A stretch of 64,000 nucleotides of DNA from Streptomyces sp. NRRL S-1022 (GCF_000720135.1 NZ_JOIU01000043.1:1-64000), one strand, 5' to 3'; shown: positions 16,096 through 25,206, counted from the stretch's first letter. Notes: generated by a model from the sequence alone, not told the origin. Numbers and translations are program-made.

Positions 16096-17520
16096 ATGTC
16101 CAGGGAGCAACGCGGGCCGAACGAGAAACTCGGCGCCGTTCTCGCCCTCGCGGGAATCAGCAACGCGGGTCTCGCGCGTCGCGTCAACGACCTCGGCGCC
16201 CAGCGCGGGTTGACGCTTCGCTACGACAAGACGTCGGTGGCGCGCTGGGTGTCGAAGGGCATGGTGCCGCAGGGTGCGGCGCCGCACCTCATCGCCGCCG
16301 CCATCGGCCAGAAGCTGGGCCGGCCGGTGCCGCTGCACGAGATCGGCCTGGCGGACGCGGATCCCGCGCCCGAAGTCGGCCTCGCCTTCCCCCGGGACGT
16401 GGGGCAGGCGGTCAAGTCGGCGACCGAGCTGTACCGCCTCGACCTCGCCGGCCGCCGCGCCGGCTCCGGCGGCATCTGGCAGTCCCTGGCCGGGTCGTTC
16501 GCAGTGAGCGCATACGCAACGCCCGCCTCACGCTGGCTGATAACCCCCGCCGACAGCTCGGTCGCGCGGGAGGCGGGTTCCGGGGAGGGCTCGGGCGCAC
16601 CGATCAAAGTCGGCCACAGCGACGTGCAGAAGCTGCGCGAGGCCGCCGAGGACGCGCGGCGGTGGGACTCCAAGTACGGCGGCGGGGACTGGCGTTCGTC
16701 GATGGTGCCGGAGTGCCTGCGGGTGGAGGCGGCACCGCTGCTGCTCGGCTCCTACTCCGACGAGGTCGGCCGCGCCCTGTTCGGCGCCTCCGCGGAATTG
16801 ACCCGGCTCGCGGGGTGGATGGCCTTCGACACCGGGCAGCAGGAGGCCGCGCAGCGGTACTACATCCAGGCGCTGCGGCTCGCGCGCGCGGCGGCGGACG
16901 TCCCGCTGGGGGGCTATGTGCTGGCCTCGATGTCGCTCCAGGCGACGTACCGGGGCTTCGGGGACGAGGGCGTGGACCTCGCCCAGGCCGCGCTGGAGCG
17001 CAACCGGGGGCTGGCGACCGCCCGCACCATGAGCTTCTTCCGGCTGGTCGAGGCGCGGGCCCACGCGCGTGCGGGCGACGCGCAGGCGGCGGGCACGGCG
17101 CTGAAGGCGGCCGAGAGCTGGCTGGAGCGGTCCCGTCCCGGGGACCACGATCCGTCGTGGCTCGGTTTCTACGGGTACGACCGGTTCGCCGCGGACGCCG
17201 CGGAGTGCTACCGGGACCTGAAGGCGCCCCGGCAGGTCCGGCGGTTCACCGAGCAGGCCCTGTCGAAGCCGACGGAGGAGTTCGTGCGGTCGCACGGGCT
17301 GCGGCTGGTCGTGTCCGCGGTGGCCGAGCTGGAGTCCGGCAATCTCGACGCGGCGTGCGAGCAGGGGGTGCGGGCGGTGGAGGTGGCCGGGCGGATCTCC
17401 TCGGCGCGCACCACCGAGTACGTGAAGGACCTGCTGCACCGGCTGGAGCCCTACGGGGACGAGCCGCAGGTGGTGGAGCTGCGGGAGCGGGCACGGCCGC
17501 TGCTGATGGCTCCGGCGTAG
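16096..17520 (+). CDS. Sporulation-associated regulator (orf1590-like)
   Basis: A 474-residue protein from ATG 16096, which has GAGGGG six bases upstream. The N-terminal region (about 8-75) contains a helix-turn-helix-like segment with [13 protein letters not shown] and [14 protein letters not shown]. The rest is helical and TPR-like ([37 protein letters not shown]). It matches my memory of SCO4114 and S. griseus orf1590, a sporulation gene reported to make two products from in-phase starts, only the longer with the DNA-binding motif. ATG 16045 and ATG 16018 are in-frame alternatives. The 16018 start would include a TTA codon at 16039-16041 and so depend on bldA tRNA. Confidence 0.78.
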   Translation: MSREQRGPNEKLGAVLALAGISNAGLARRVNDLGAQRGLTLRYDKTSVARWVSKGMVPQGAAPHLIAAAIGQKLGRPVPLHEIGLADADPAPEVGLAFPRDVGQAVKSATELYRLDLAGRRAGSGGIWQSLAGSFAVSAYATPASRWLITPADSSVAREAGSGEGSGAPIKVGHSDVQKLREAAEDARRWDSKYGGGDWRSSMVPECLRVEAAPLLLGSYSDEVGRALFGASAELTRLAGWMAFDTGQQEAAQRYYIQALRLARAAADVPLGGYVLASMSLQATYRGFGDEGVDLAQAALERNRGLATARTMSFFRLVEARAHARAGDAQAAGTALKAAESWLERSRPGDHDPSWLGFYGYDRFAADAAECYRDLKAPRQVRRFTEQALSKPTEEFVRSHGLRLVVSAVAELESGNLDAACEQGVRAVEVAGRISSARTTEYVKDLLHRLEPYGDEPQVVELRERARPLLMAPA

Positions 17521-17700
17521 GGCTGCGCCGCTTCGGCGCCTGCCGATCCGAGGTGACCGGGCGACCGCGGGTGGTCCGTGGCCTGTCGCGCCCAGGCGGT
17601 GCGGCCGCACGGAGACACGGCCCCGCGCCCCCGGGCGGTGCTGCCGCACCCCGGTGTTTGAAGGGACTGTCAGTGGCGCAGTGCACTATCGGAGGCGGAG

Positions 17701-18921
17701 GTGGTGCAGGTGCGGGCCGGGGCGTACGACTGTGATGTGCTCGTGGTCGGTGGGGGGATCGTCGGGCTGTCGACCGCGTACGCGATCACGCGGACCGCGC
17801 CGGGTACGCGCGTGACCGTGCTGGAGAAGGAGCCCGGCCCGGCCCGGCACCAGACGGGCCGCAACAGCGGGGTCATCCACAGCGGGATCTACTACCGCCC
17901 GGGTTCCCTCAAGGCGCGGTACGCGGTGCGGGGCGCCGCCGAGATGGTGAAGTTCTGCGCCGAGTACGGCATCGCGCACGCCGTCACCGGCAAGCTGATC
18001 GTCGCCACCGAGCGCGAGGAGCTGCCCCGGCTGCACGCGCTCGTGCAGCGGGGCCGCGAGAACGGCATCCCGGTGCGGGAGCTGGGGCCGGCCCAGATCA
18101 CCGAGTACGAGCCGGAGGTGCGGGGCCTCGCCGCCATACACGTCGGTACGACCGGGGTGTGCGACTTCGTGGGCGTCGCCCGGCAGCTGGCGCGGGCCTC
18201 CGGGGCGGAGATCCGGTACGGCTCCGAGGTCGTGCGGGTGGACCGGCGCCCGGAGCGGGGCGTGGCCGTGCTCACCGCGAGCGGGGACGTCGTACGCGCG
18301 CGCGTGCTGGTCAACTGCGCCGGGCTGTACTGCGACGAGGTGGCCCGGCTGACCGGCGACGACCCCGGGGTGCGGATCGTGCCGTTCCGCGGGGAGTACT
18401 ACGAGCTGGCGCGGCCGGAGCTGGTGCGGGGACTGGTGTACCCGGTGCCGGACCCGGCGTTCCCGTTCCTCGGGGTGCACCTGACGCGCGGGTTCGACGG
18501 AGGCGTCCACATCGGCCCGAACGCGGTGCCGGCGCTGGCCCGGGAGGGGTACGGCTGGGGGGTCGTCCGCCCCCGGGAGCTGGCCGGGACGGTGGCGTGG
18601 CCGGGATCGTGGGCGATCGCCCGGCGGCACTGGCGGTACGGCGCGGGCGAGCTGCACCGGTCGGTGTCCAAGGGCGCGTTCCTGGAGGCCGTGCGCAGAC
18701 TGCTGCCCGCGGCGGAGGCCGGGGACCTGGTGAAGGCCCCCGCCGGGGTGCGGGCGCAGGCGGTGCTGCGGGACGGGACGCTGGTGGACGACTTCCTGAT
18801 CCGGGAGGGGGCACGGGCGGTGCACGTGCTCAACGCCCCGTCCCCGGCGGCGACGGCGTCCCTGCCGATCGGGCGGGAGATCGGGCGCCGGGCGCTGGAG
18901 ATGCTCGCCGCGGCCGGCTGA
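17701..18921 (+). CDS. lhgO: L-2-hydroxyglutarate oxidase
   Basis: A 406-residue FAD-dependent oxidoreductase of the DAO superfamily. The dinucleotide motif VVGGGIVGLS is at residues 15-24, and the family signature GRNSGVIHSGIYY follows near 57. LhgO oxidises L-2-hydroxyglutarate, a by-product of several dehydrogenases, to 2-oxoglutarate, feeding electrons into the quinone pool at the membrane face. The substrate assignment rests on the family signature and length. The start is GTG 17701 with GGAGGCGGAG immediately upstream. It is followed at short distance by trmB in the same direction, but trmB seems to have its own promoter. Confidence 0.85.
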   Translation: MVQVRAGAYDCDVLVVGGGIVGLSTAYAITRTAPGTRVTVLEKEPGPARHQTGRNSGVIHSGIYYRPGSLKARYAVRGAAEMVKFCAEYGIAHAVTGKLIVATEREELPRLHALVQRGRENGIPVRELGPAQITEYEPEVRGLAAIHVGTTGVCDFVGVARQLARASGAEIRYGSEVVRVDRRPERGVAVLTASGDVVRARVLVNCAGLYCDEVARLTGDDPGVRIVPFRGEYYELARPELVRGLVYPVPDPAFPFLGVHLTRGFDGGVHIGPNAVPALAREGYGWGVVRPRELAGTVAWPGSWAIARRHWRYGAGELHRSVSKGAFLEAVRRLLPAAEAGDLVKAPAGVRAQAVLRDGTLVDDFLIREGARAVHVLNAPSPAATASLPIGREIGRRALEMLAAAG

Positions 18922-18944
18922 GCGGGCACCCGCGCGGGGCGCCG

Positions 18945-18960
18945 TAAAATCGGTCGTACT
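18945..18960 (+). promoter_or_regulatory. Likely -10 element for a leaderless or short-leader trmB mRNA
   Basis: TAAAAT at 18945-18950 lies ten bases before the GTG of trmB, and there is no ribosome-binding site in between. Transcription starting 7-10 bases after the -10 would give a leaderless or nearly leaderless message. No clear -35 is visible. Confidence 0.45.
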
Positions 18961-19797
18961 GTGTCTGACTCCCTGAACACCCCCGACGCCCCGCCCTCGG
19001 CACCCCACGCCCCCGGTGTCCCCGTCCGGCACACCCGGGCCAAGGGGGAGCCGCGCTTTCCCGACGGGCCCAAGGCGGACCCGGCCGGGTCGCACTTCGA
19101 GCGGCGGATCCGCAGCTTCCAGCCGCGGCGGAGCCGGGTGACGGCCGGGCAGGCCGACGCGCTGCAGCGGCTGTGGCCCACGTGGGGGCTGGACATCGAC
19201 GGGCAGCGGGTGATCGACCTCGGCGAGCTGTTCGGGAACGACCACCCGGTGGTCCTGGAGATCGGCTTCGGGATGGGCGAGGCCACCGCGCGGATGGCCG
19301 CGGGCGACCCGGACACCAACATCCTGGCCGTCGACGTGCACACCCCGGGCCAGGGGAACCTGCTGAACCTCGCCGACCAGGGCGGGCTGTCCAACGTCCG
19401 GGTGGGCAACGGCGACGCGATCATCCTGCTGCGGGAGATGCTCCGCCCGGACGCGCTGGACGGACTGCGCGTCTACTTCCCCGACCCGTGGCCCAAGAAG
19501 CGGCACCACAAGCGGCGGCTCATCCAGCCCGAGTTCCTGACGCTCGCCGCGACCCGGCTGCGGCCCGGCGCGATCGTGCACTGCGCGACCGACTGGGAGC
19601 CGTACGCCGAGCAGATGCTGGAGGTGCTCACCGCGCACCCCGGATTCGAGAACACCCAGGCGGACGGCGGCTTCGCGCCGCGCCCCGGCTTCCGGCCGCT
19701 GACCCGTTTCGAGGGACAGGGACTGGACAAGGGACATGTGGTGAGAGACCTGCTGTTCCGGCGTGTCCCGCACAGCGCCGCCGTGCAGGACCGTTGA
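18961..19797 (+). CDS. trmB: tRNA (guanine-N7)-methyltransferase
   Basis: A 278-residue enzyme that methylates G46 in the variable loop of tRNAs using SAM. A disordered Pro-rich lead (1-45) precedes the Rossmann-like domain. The SAM motif EIGFGMGEA is at 100-108, and the family hallmark FPDPWPKKRHHKRR starts at residue 173. The late TKFE-like region is represented by HCATDWEPYAEQM. The length is typical for actinobacterial TrmB with its N-terminal extension. The start is GTG 18961. It is followed after 42 bp by the PrsW-like gene, which carries its own -10. Confidence 0.93.
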   Translation: MSDSLNTPDAPPSAPHAPGVPVRHTRAKGEPRFPDGPKADPAGSHFERRIRSFQPRRSRVTAGQADALQRLWPTWGLDIDGQRVIDLGELFGNDHPVVLEIGFGMGEATARMAAGDPDTNILAVDVHTPGQGNLLNLADQGGLSNVRVGNGDAIILLREMLRPDALDGLRVYFPDPWPKKRHHKRRLIQPEFLTLAATRLRPGAIVHCATDWEPYAEQMLEVLTAHPGFENTQADGGFAPRPGFRPLTRFEGQGLDKGHVVRDLLFRRVPHSAAVQDR

Positions 19798-19826
19798 TCC
19801 GCTCCAGCCCCTCGCCCCGCCACCGT

Positions 19827-19839
19827 TAGGGTCGATGCC
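19827..19839 (+). promoter_or_regulatory. TAGGGT -10 element, leaderless start of the PrsW-like gene
   Basis: TAGGGT at 19827-19832 is followed by seven bases and then the GTG start at 19840. This is the typical arrangement for leaderless transcripts in actinobacteria; no ribosome-binding site is present. Confidence 0.55.
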
Positions 19840-21135
19840 GTGGCCACCAGTCCTCCGTTTCCGACGTATCCGCCGCGCCCCGGCGACGGTGTGCTCCGCC
19901 ACCCGCACTGGTGGCAACGCAGGTGGGTGCGGTACGGGGCACTGAGTTCCCTGCTGGCCCTGTCCGGCCTGGTCATCCTCGCCCTGGTGCGGCGGCAGAC
20001 CGGCACGGAGGGCTTCCTCGTCGGGCTCGGCCTGGCCGTGCTGCCCGTGCCCTGGCTGATAGCCGCGTTCCGCTGGCTGGACCGGGTGCAGCCCGGCCCC
20101 TGGCGCAACCTGGTGTTCTCCTTCGCCTGGGGAGCCTGCGCCGCGGCACTGATAGCCATCGTGGCCAACAGCTTCGCGACGAAGTGGATAGCCACTTCCA
20201 CCGCCGACCCGGCCGGCGCCGACACGCTCGGCGCCACGGTGATAGCCCCGGTCGTCGAGGAGTCCGCGAAGGCCGCCGCCGTGCTGCTGGTCTTCCTGTT
20301 CCGCCGGCGCGACTTCACCGGCATAGTGGACGGAGTGGTGATCGCGGGGGTCACCGCCACCGGCTTCGCGTTCACCGAGAACATCCTCTACCTCGGTACG
20401 GCCTTCGGGACCGACCAGCTCACCGGCGACCGCGGCATCGCCTCCGTCACCGCCGCCACCTTCTTCGTGCGCATCGTGATGTCCCCGTTCGCGCACCCCC
20501 TGTTCACCGTGCTCACCGGCATCGGCTTCGGCATCGCCGCGCTGTCCGCCGAGCGGCAGCATGTGCGGCGGGTCCTGCTGCCGGTCTGCGGCCTGCTGCT
20601 CGCCATGGGCATGCACGCCTTCTGGAACGGCTCCTCCACCTTCGGCGAGTACGGCTTCTTCGCCGTCTACGGCGCCTTCATGGTGCCCGCGTTCGCGCTG
20701 CTGACCTGGCTGGCGGTCTGGACCCGGCAGCGGGAGCTGCGCACGGTGCGGGCGGAGCTGCCGGCGTACGTGCTGGCCGGGTGGCTGGGGCCGGCCGAGC
20801 CGTTCGCGCTGGGGTCGATGCGGGCGCGGCGGATGGCCCGGGACTACGCCCGGCACCACCACGGGCGCCCGGCGGCGCGGGAGGTCGCCCGGTACGAGGC
20901 GTACGCCACCTCGCTGGCCCTCCTGCGGCACCGGGGCCGGGCGGGGAAGGCAGGCCCCGACTTCGTCGTACGGGAGCGGGAGCTGCTGGACGAGCTGTGG
21001 CGGCGCAGGCAGGTGGCCCGGCCGGCCCTGGAGTACGCGAGCCGGGCCTCCGTACCGGTGCCGGTGCGCTGGGGGGCGGCGCCCTACGGGTATCCGGTGG
21101 TGCCGTACGCCGCGTACAACCCGTACCGGACCTGA
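19840..21135 (+). CDS. PrsW family intramembrane metalloprotease
   Basis: A 431-residue polytopic membrane protein with about eight hydrophobic segments between residues 30 and 300, then a cytoplasmic basic tail. The PrsW glutamates and histidines are visible: VVEESAKA, GFAFTENILYLG, SPFAHPLFT and MHAFWNGS. In Bacillus, PrsW performs site-1 cleavage of the anti-sigma factor RsiW. Here the substrate is unknown. The membrane-bound sigma factor at 7797-9755 is one conceivable client, but nothing beyond co-occurrence supports that. The C-terminal 130 residues (RQRELRTVRAEL to NPYRT) extend beyond the protease core. Confidence 0.87.
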   Translation: MATSPPFPTYPPRPGDGVLRHPHWWQRRWVRYGALSSLLALSGLVILALVRRQTGTEGFLVGLGLAVLPVPWLIAAFRWLDRVQPGPWRNLVFSFAWGACAAALIAIVANSFATKWIATSTADPAGADTLGATVIAPVVEESAKAAAVLLVFLFRRRDFTGIVDGVVIAGVTATGFAFTENILYLGTAFGTDQLTGDRGIASVTAATFFVRIVMSPFAHPLFTVLTGIGFGIAALSAERQHVRRVLLPVCGLLLAMGMHAFWNGSSTFGEYGFFAVYGAFMVPAFALLTWLAVWTRQRELRTVRAELPAYVLAGWLGPAEPFALGSMRARRMARDYARHHHGRPAAREVARYEAYATSLALLRHRGRAGKAGPDFVVRERELLDELWRRRQVARPALEYASRASVPVPVRWGAAPYGYPVVPYAAYNPYRT

Positions 21136-21170
21136 CGGGTGTCTTCTGGACCGCGCCGGCCCGGGCGGGG

Positions 21171-21212
21171 CGCGGTGCCGCGGACGGGCGTGCCGGGACC
21201 CGCGGCACCGCG
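21171..21212. terminator. Bidirectional hairpin between convergent genes
   Basis: A 13-bp perfect stem pairs CGCGGTGCCGCGG (21171-21183) with CCGCGGCACCGCG (21200-21212). It lies between the PrsW-like gene and the convergent aldo/keto reductase gene. It lacks a T tract. Confidence 0.6.
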
Positions 21213-21230
21213 TGATCCACAGGGGCGGTC

Positions 21231-22175
21231 CTAGGCGGAGGCCTCCGTCAGCCGGGCCGCCTCGGCGTCCGTCAGCGTCAGCTCGGCCACGCCCAGCAGC
21301 GCCGGCAGCTGTTCCACCGTCCGGGCCGAGGCGATGGGCGCGGTGATCGTCGGCTGGGCGGCGAGCCAGGCCAGGGCGACGGTGGCCACCGGGGCCTCGT
21401 GGGCGGCGGCGATCTCGTCCAGGGCCGCCAGGACCCGCCGGCCGCGCTCGGTGCCGGCGTACTTCTCGGCGCCGCCGGCGCGGGCGCTGTCGACGGTCGT
21501 GCCGGGCCGGTACTTGCCGGTGAGGAAGCCGGAGGCGAGGGAGAAGTACGGGACGGCGGCCAGGCCCTCACGGGCGGCGAGGTCCTGCAGCGGGCCCTCG
21601 TAGGTGTCCCGGGAGACCAGGTTGTAGTGCGGCTGGAGGGCGACGTAGCGGGCGAGGCCCTCGCGGTCGGAGAACTCCAGGGAGGCGCTCAGGCGCTCGG
21701 GGGTGATGTTGGAGGCGGCGATCTGCCGGACCTTGCCGGCCTTCACCAGCTCGTCCAGCGCGCCGATGATCTCCTCGACCGGCACCTCGGGCTGGTCGAA
21801 GTGGGTGTAGTAGAGGTCGATGTAGTCGGTGTCCAGGCGGCGCAGGGAGGCGTCGGCCGCGGCCTTGATGTTGGCGGCGGACAGCCCCTGGTACTCCGGG
21901 TGCTGGCTGACCTTGGTGGCGATGACGACGTCGGAGCGGTTGCCGCGGGCCTTGACCCACTTGCCGATGATCGTCTCGGACTCGCCGCCCTTGTTGCCCT
22001 CGACCCAGGCGGAGTAGGCGTCGGCGGTGTCGATGAAGTTGCCGCCGGCCGCCGTGTAGGCGTCGAGGACGGCGAAGGAGGTCTGTTCGTCCGCGGTCCA
22101 GCCGAAGACGTTGCCGCCCAGGGAGAGCGGGAAGACCTCAAGATCGGAAGAACCCAGTTTACGAAGTGACGTCAT
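21231..22175 (-). CDS. Aldo/keto reductase
   Basis: A 314-residue NADP-dependent oxidoreductase with the TIM-barrel aldo/keto reductase fold. It has the catalytic tetrad in FIDTADAYSAW (Asp, Tyr), VVIATKVS (Lys) and LYYTHFDQP (His). The cofactor end contains ASARTVEQLPALLG, as in the YajO/Tas-like group. It would reduce aldehydes or ketones in the cytoplasm; the physiological substrate is not apparent. The start ATG 22175 (MTSLRKLG) is preferred over an upstream in-frame codon at 22226, because it begins at the first strand of the fold. It is transcribed toward the PrsW-like gene. Confidence 0.9.
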   Translation of the reverse strand: MTSLRKLGSSDLEVFPLSLGGNVFGWTADEQTSFAVLDAYTAAGGNFIDTADAYSAWVEGNKGGESETIIGKWVKARGNRSDVVIATKVSQHPEYQGLSAANIKAAADASLRRLDTDYIDLYYTHFDQPEVPVEEIIGALDELVKAGKVRQIAASNITPERLSASLEFSDREGLARYVALQPHYNLVSRDTYEGPLQDLAAREGLAAVPYFSLASGFLTGKYRPGTTVDSARAGGAEKYAGTERGRRVLAALDEIAAAHEAPVATVALAWLAAQPTITAPIASARTVEQLPALLGVAELTLTDAEAARLTEASA

Positions 22176-22259
22176 ACGACAGGTCAACGCCGGAAGCGGA
22201 AGATCGCATCCCGCTACCGGCGTCAATTTCCCGCAAAGTGTCCCGTGCGGGACGGGACG

Positions 22260-23294
22260 TCAGGGGGTGAGGCCCTTGCCGCGCAGCCACGCCATGGGGT
22301 CGATCCCGGTGGGCTGGCCGCCGGGGTGGACCTCCAGGTGCAGGTGCGGGCCGGTGACGTTGCCGGTGGCGCCGACGCGGCCGATGACCTCGCCGGTGGA
22401 GACCTTCTGGCCGGCCTTGACGTTGATCGAGGACTGGTGGCAGAACCACAGCTCGGTGCCGTCGTCCAGGGTGAGGATCGTCCGGTAGCCGTAGGAGCCG
22501 GCCCAGCCCGCCTCGGTGATCGTGCCGCTGTGGACGGCCTTGATCAGGGTGCCGGTGGGGGCGGCGAAGTCCAGACCGGTGTGGTAGCCGGAGGACCACA
22601 TCGAACCGGCCTGGCCGAAGGTCGAGGTGATCGTGTAGGAGGAGGTCGGCAGCGTGTACTGCTTGGCCAGCCGGGCCAGCCGCGCCTCCTCGGCCTTCTT
22701 CTCCGCGTCGGCCTTCGCCTTCTCCTTGGCCGCGGCGGCCTTGGCGGCGGCCTCCTTCTCGGCCTGGGCGGCGGCGTCGGCGGCCTGCTTCTCGGCGGCG
22801 GCGAGCGCGACGGCGGTGGCCTTGCTGTCGGCCTGGCCCTGCTGCTGCTCGGCCTGGGCCATGATCCGGTTGCGCAGGGCCTCGCCCGCGTCGGTGCCGT
22901 CCTCGGCGTCGGCGGTGGCCACGCCGACACTGCTGAGCGTGGTGGTGGCCTCGGCGGCCGGGGTGTCCCCGGAGCCCTCGTGGAAGAGGGAGCCGACGGA
23001 GGGCAGGTCGGGAAGGGAGATGGAGACCGGCGGCTTGCCGGTGTTGGCGCTGGCCATGCCGCCCGCGCCGACCGCGGCCATGACGCCGACGCCGAGGACG
23101 GTGGAGCTGCGCGCGAAGCCGCCGCGCTGCTTGGCGACGCGGTGCCGGCCACGGACCGGGGCGACGGACTCCTCGGTCGGGTTCCACTCCTCCCAGGTGC
23201 CCTCCTCGGCGCGGTAGGAGCCGTAACCGAAGGTCTCGGTCTCACGCTGGGCCGGTATGAACGGGGCTTCTGGGGCAGGCCGGTTGGACGCCAC
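22260..23294 (-). CDS. M23 family peptidoglycan endopeptidase, riboswitch controlled
   Basis: A 344-residue cell-envelope hydrolase. A basic N-terminal region (1-60) precedes a hydrophobic signal/anchor at about 62-86. A long Ala/Glu/Lys coiled coil covers about 140-225. A C-terminal LytM/M23 zinc peptidase domain covers about 232-340, with SGYHTGLDF and GPHLHLEVHP supplying the metal ligands. It should cut peptide cross-bridges in peptidoglycan outside the membrane during growth or germination. The start is GTG 23294 with AAAGGAG upstream. A c-di-AMP riboswitch fills its leader, as known for other Streptomyces wall hydrolases. Confidence 0.92.
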   Translation of the reverse strand: MASNRPAPEAPFIPAQRETETFGYGSYRAEEGTWEEWNPTEESVAPVRGRHRVAKQRGGFARSSTVLGVGVMAAVGAGGMASANTGKPPVSISLPDLPSVGSLFHEGSGDTPAAEATTTLSSVGVATADAEDGTDAGEALRNRIMAQAEQQQGQADSKATAVALAAAEKQAADAAAQAEKEAAAKAAAAKEKAKADAEKKAEEARLARLAKQYTLPTSSYTITSTFGQAGSMWSSGYHTGLDFAAPTGTLIKAVHSGTITEAGWAGSYGYRTILTLDDGTELWFCHQSSINVKAGQKVSTGEVIGRVGATGNVTGPHLHLEVHPGGQPTGIDPMAWLRGKGLTP

Positions 23295-23316
23295 GCGGGC
23301 GTACTCCTTTCCTTCC

Positions 23317-23512
23317 TCCGCCTACCGGGTTAGCTGACGGGTTCGGAGCAGGAAGGTCTCCTACGCGCGTATACCGGTCGTGGACTCCATGAGTGCACGA
23401 CGGCATTCGCGTGATTCACCCCAAGGTGGTGGTTCCCCGGTTCCCTCGCGGGATTCGGCGCGTGCGCACGGAGCCGCCTCTGGTGACGGCTGGGACGACC
23501 GCGCTGCGTTAT
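23317..23512 (-). promoter_or_regulatory. ydaO-type c-di-AMP riboswitch
   Basis: On the minus strand the leader of the M23 gene contains the conserved blocks of the ydaO/yuaA element in order. CGCCGAATCC lies at about 23451-23460, GGGAACCGGGGAACC at about 23431-23445, and GGGGTGAATC at about 23413-23422. The 3' block CCGAACCCGTCAGCTAACC is followed by CGGTAGGCG at about 23319-23345. It ends about 25 bases before the GTG. In Streptomyces this class senses c-di-AMP and turns down muralytic enzyme genes such as rpfA. The outer limits are approximate. Confidence 0.92.
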
Positions 23513-23733
23513 CGAACGTTAATAGACCTGCCAGTCACTTTCCAAGCTGTTCGGCTTGATCGTTCCCGTCCTCACCGGCGCATTTATCGCCTGCTACCGC
23601 GCCAAACCGGGCGAGTTGACCGAACCTTGGAAAAGTTCAGCAGCCACTTCAGGTTTTGATGGTGACTCAGATGTTACGCGCAGGGCGCTCACCCGGTCAC
23701 CGTCGGTGACGACCGTCCTGCCCGTCATGGCCG

Positions 23734-24903
23734 TCATGGCCGTCGTACGGCGAGCAGCGCCATGTCGTCGGTCATGCCGCCGCCGCAGTGCCGGCGGACC
23801 TCCGCGGCGAGCCGGCCGAGCAGCGCGGCCGGGCCGGGGAAGGTGTGCCCGGCGAGCCGCCGCCCGGGGTCGTAGAAGCGGCCGTGCGCGTCCCGGGCCT
23901 CCGAGAGGCCGTCGGTGTGGAAGAGCAGGGTGGCGCCGCCCGGGAAGCAGACCTCGGTGGCCCGGTCCGGCCACCGGCCCAGGTCGCCCATGCCCAGCGG
24001 CAGCGCGGGCTCGGCGGGGGCCAGGGTGCGCAGGGTGCCGTCGGCGTGCAGCAGCAGCGGCGGCGGATGGCCGCGGTTGACGATCCGTACGGGCCCGGCG
24101 CCGTGCGGGAGTTCGGCGAGTACCGCGGTGGTGAACCCCTCGAACGCGTCGATCCCGTCGCGCCGGGTGCCCTCACGGGCCAGCGCCCGCTCCAGCCGTT
24201 CGGCCACCTGTTCCAGCGTGGCCTCCTGCTCGGCCGCCTCCCGGAACGCGCCGATCACCACGGCGACGGCGGCCACCGCGCCCATGCCCTTGCCGCGCAC
24301 GTCCCCGACGACCAGCCGGACGCCGTGCGGGCTGTCCTGCACCGCGTACAGGTCGCCGCCGATGAACGCGTCCCGCTGGGCCGCCTCGTAGCAGGCGGCG
24401 ATCTCGAAGCCGCCGATCCGCGCGGCGGGCTCGGGCAGGACGGCCCGCTGGGCGGCCTCGGCGATCTCCCGGGCGGAGGCGAGCTGCCGGTCGCCGCGCC
24501 GGACCACCCGGTTGATGGCGGCCGCCAGCAGGGCGACCGTGGCCACGGTGGCCACGTCGGTGACGGTGCCCACGGTCGGGTGGGCACCGGCGTCGGTGTG
24601 CACGGCGTAGGCGGCGGCCAGGGCCGCGAGGCCGGTGAGCGCGGTGGTGCGCAGCGCGGACAGGGGCGCGGCGGCCAGCGGGGCGGCGGTGAAGAAAGGG
24701 ACGGGGGTGAAGTCCTCCGGGGTGAGCAGGCCGTACAGCACCCCGCAGACGACGAGCAGCACGGGCAGCGCACGGGCCGGGCCGCGCGGCCCCGGGCGGC
24801 GGGGGACCCGCGCCGGCGCGGGTCCGGCGTCCGGTCCCGGGCCGGGCACGGGATCACCGGGAGGCCGGCCGCCCGCCCTGGCGTACGGGCTCTCCTCCAC
24901 CAT
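23734..24903 (-). CDS. Membrane-bound SpoIIE/PP2C-type phosphatase
   Basis: A 389-residue protein. A Pro-rich cytoplasmic lead (1-45) is followed by three or four transmembrane helices (about 48-140). A short coiled segment (HAMP-like position, about 145-175) precedes a SpoIIE phosphatase domain (about 180-385). Metal-binding motifs are present: FIGGDLYAV, VGDVRGKG and GGGMTDDMALL. It probably dephosphorylates an anti-anti-sigma factor in response to a membrane signal. The start ATG 24903 is chosen because longer frames run into the promoter and gene for the initiator tRNA. It is unrelated in layout to the soluble PAS-SpoIIE-ATPase protein at 3266-4918. Confidence 0.85.
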   Translation of the reverse strand: MVEESPYARAGGRPPGDPVPGPGPDAGPAPARVPRRPGPRGPARALPVLLVVCGVLYGLLTPEDFTPVPFFTAAPLAAAPLSALRTTALTGLAALAAAYAVHTDAGAHPTVGTVTDVATVATVALLAAAINRVVRRGDRQLASAREIAEAAQRAVLPEPAARIGGFEIAACYEAAQRDAFIGGDLYAVQDSPHGVRLVVGDVRGKGMGAVAAVAVVIGAFREAAEQEATLEQVAERLERALAREGTRRDGIDAFEGFTTAVLAELPHGAGPVRIVNRGHPPPLLLHADGTLRTLAPAEPALPLGMGDLGRWPDRATEVCFPGGATLLFHTDGLSEARDAHGRFYDPGRRLAGHTFPGPAALLGRLAAEVRRHCGGGMTDDMALLAVRRP

Positions 24904-25039
24904 CCCTGGGCGCACCGCGTGTCTCCCACATGTCCGACGTACCTCCAGGTTTCCGGGCCCCGGGAGAGCGGGCGAGCCCGGTGGACCGAAAGGGGTGTGC
25001 GAGTGGTCCCGCGCATGGCGTACACTGGAGTCACAACGA

Positions 25040-25113
25040 CGCGGGGTGGAGCAGCTCGGTAGCTCGCTGGGCTCATAACCCAGAGGTCGCAGGTTCAAAT
25101 CCTGTCCCCGCTA
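25040..25113 (+). tRNA. Initiator tRNA-fMet (CAT)
   Basis: A 74-nt cloverleaf without encoded CCA. The anticodon loop CTCATAA is flanked by three G-C pairs (GGG/CCC), and C1 is not paired to position 72. These two features define initiator tRNA. A strong terminator follows directly. Confidence 0.95.
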
Positions 25114-25119
25114 CTGAAG

Positions 25120-25164
25120 ACTCAGGGCCCGGAATCCAGTGGATTCCGGGCCCTGAGTGTTTCC
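25120..25164. terminator. Strong hairpin terminator after tRNA-fMet
   Basis: An 18-bp perfect stem pairs 25120-25137 with 25141-25158 across a 3-nt loop and is followed by GTTTCC. It probably ends the tRNA transcript and also the convergent RibD-like gene ending at 25207. Confidence 0.85.
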
Positions 25165-25206
25165 GGCGCCCGCCCGCCAGGGACCCCCTGACGGGCGGGC
25201 CGGCGC

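Noticed and set aside
17686..20931. A 1081-residue minus-strand ORF
   Set aside because: It is antisense to lhgO, trmB and the PrsW-like gene, all of which have full family motifs.
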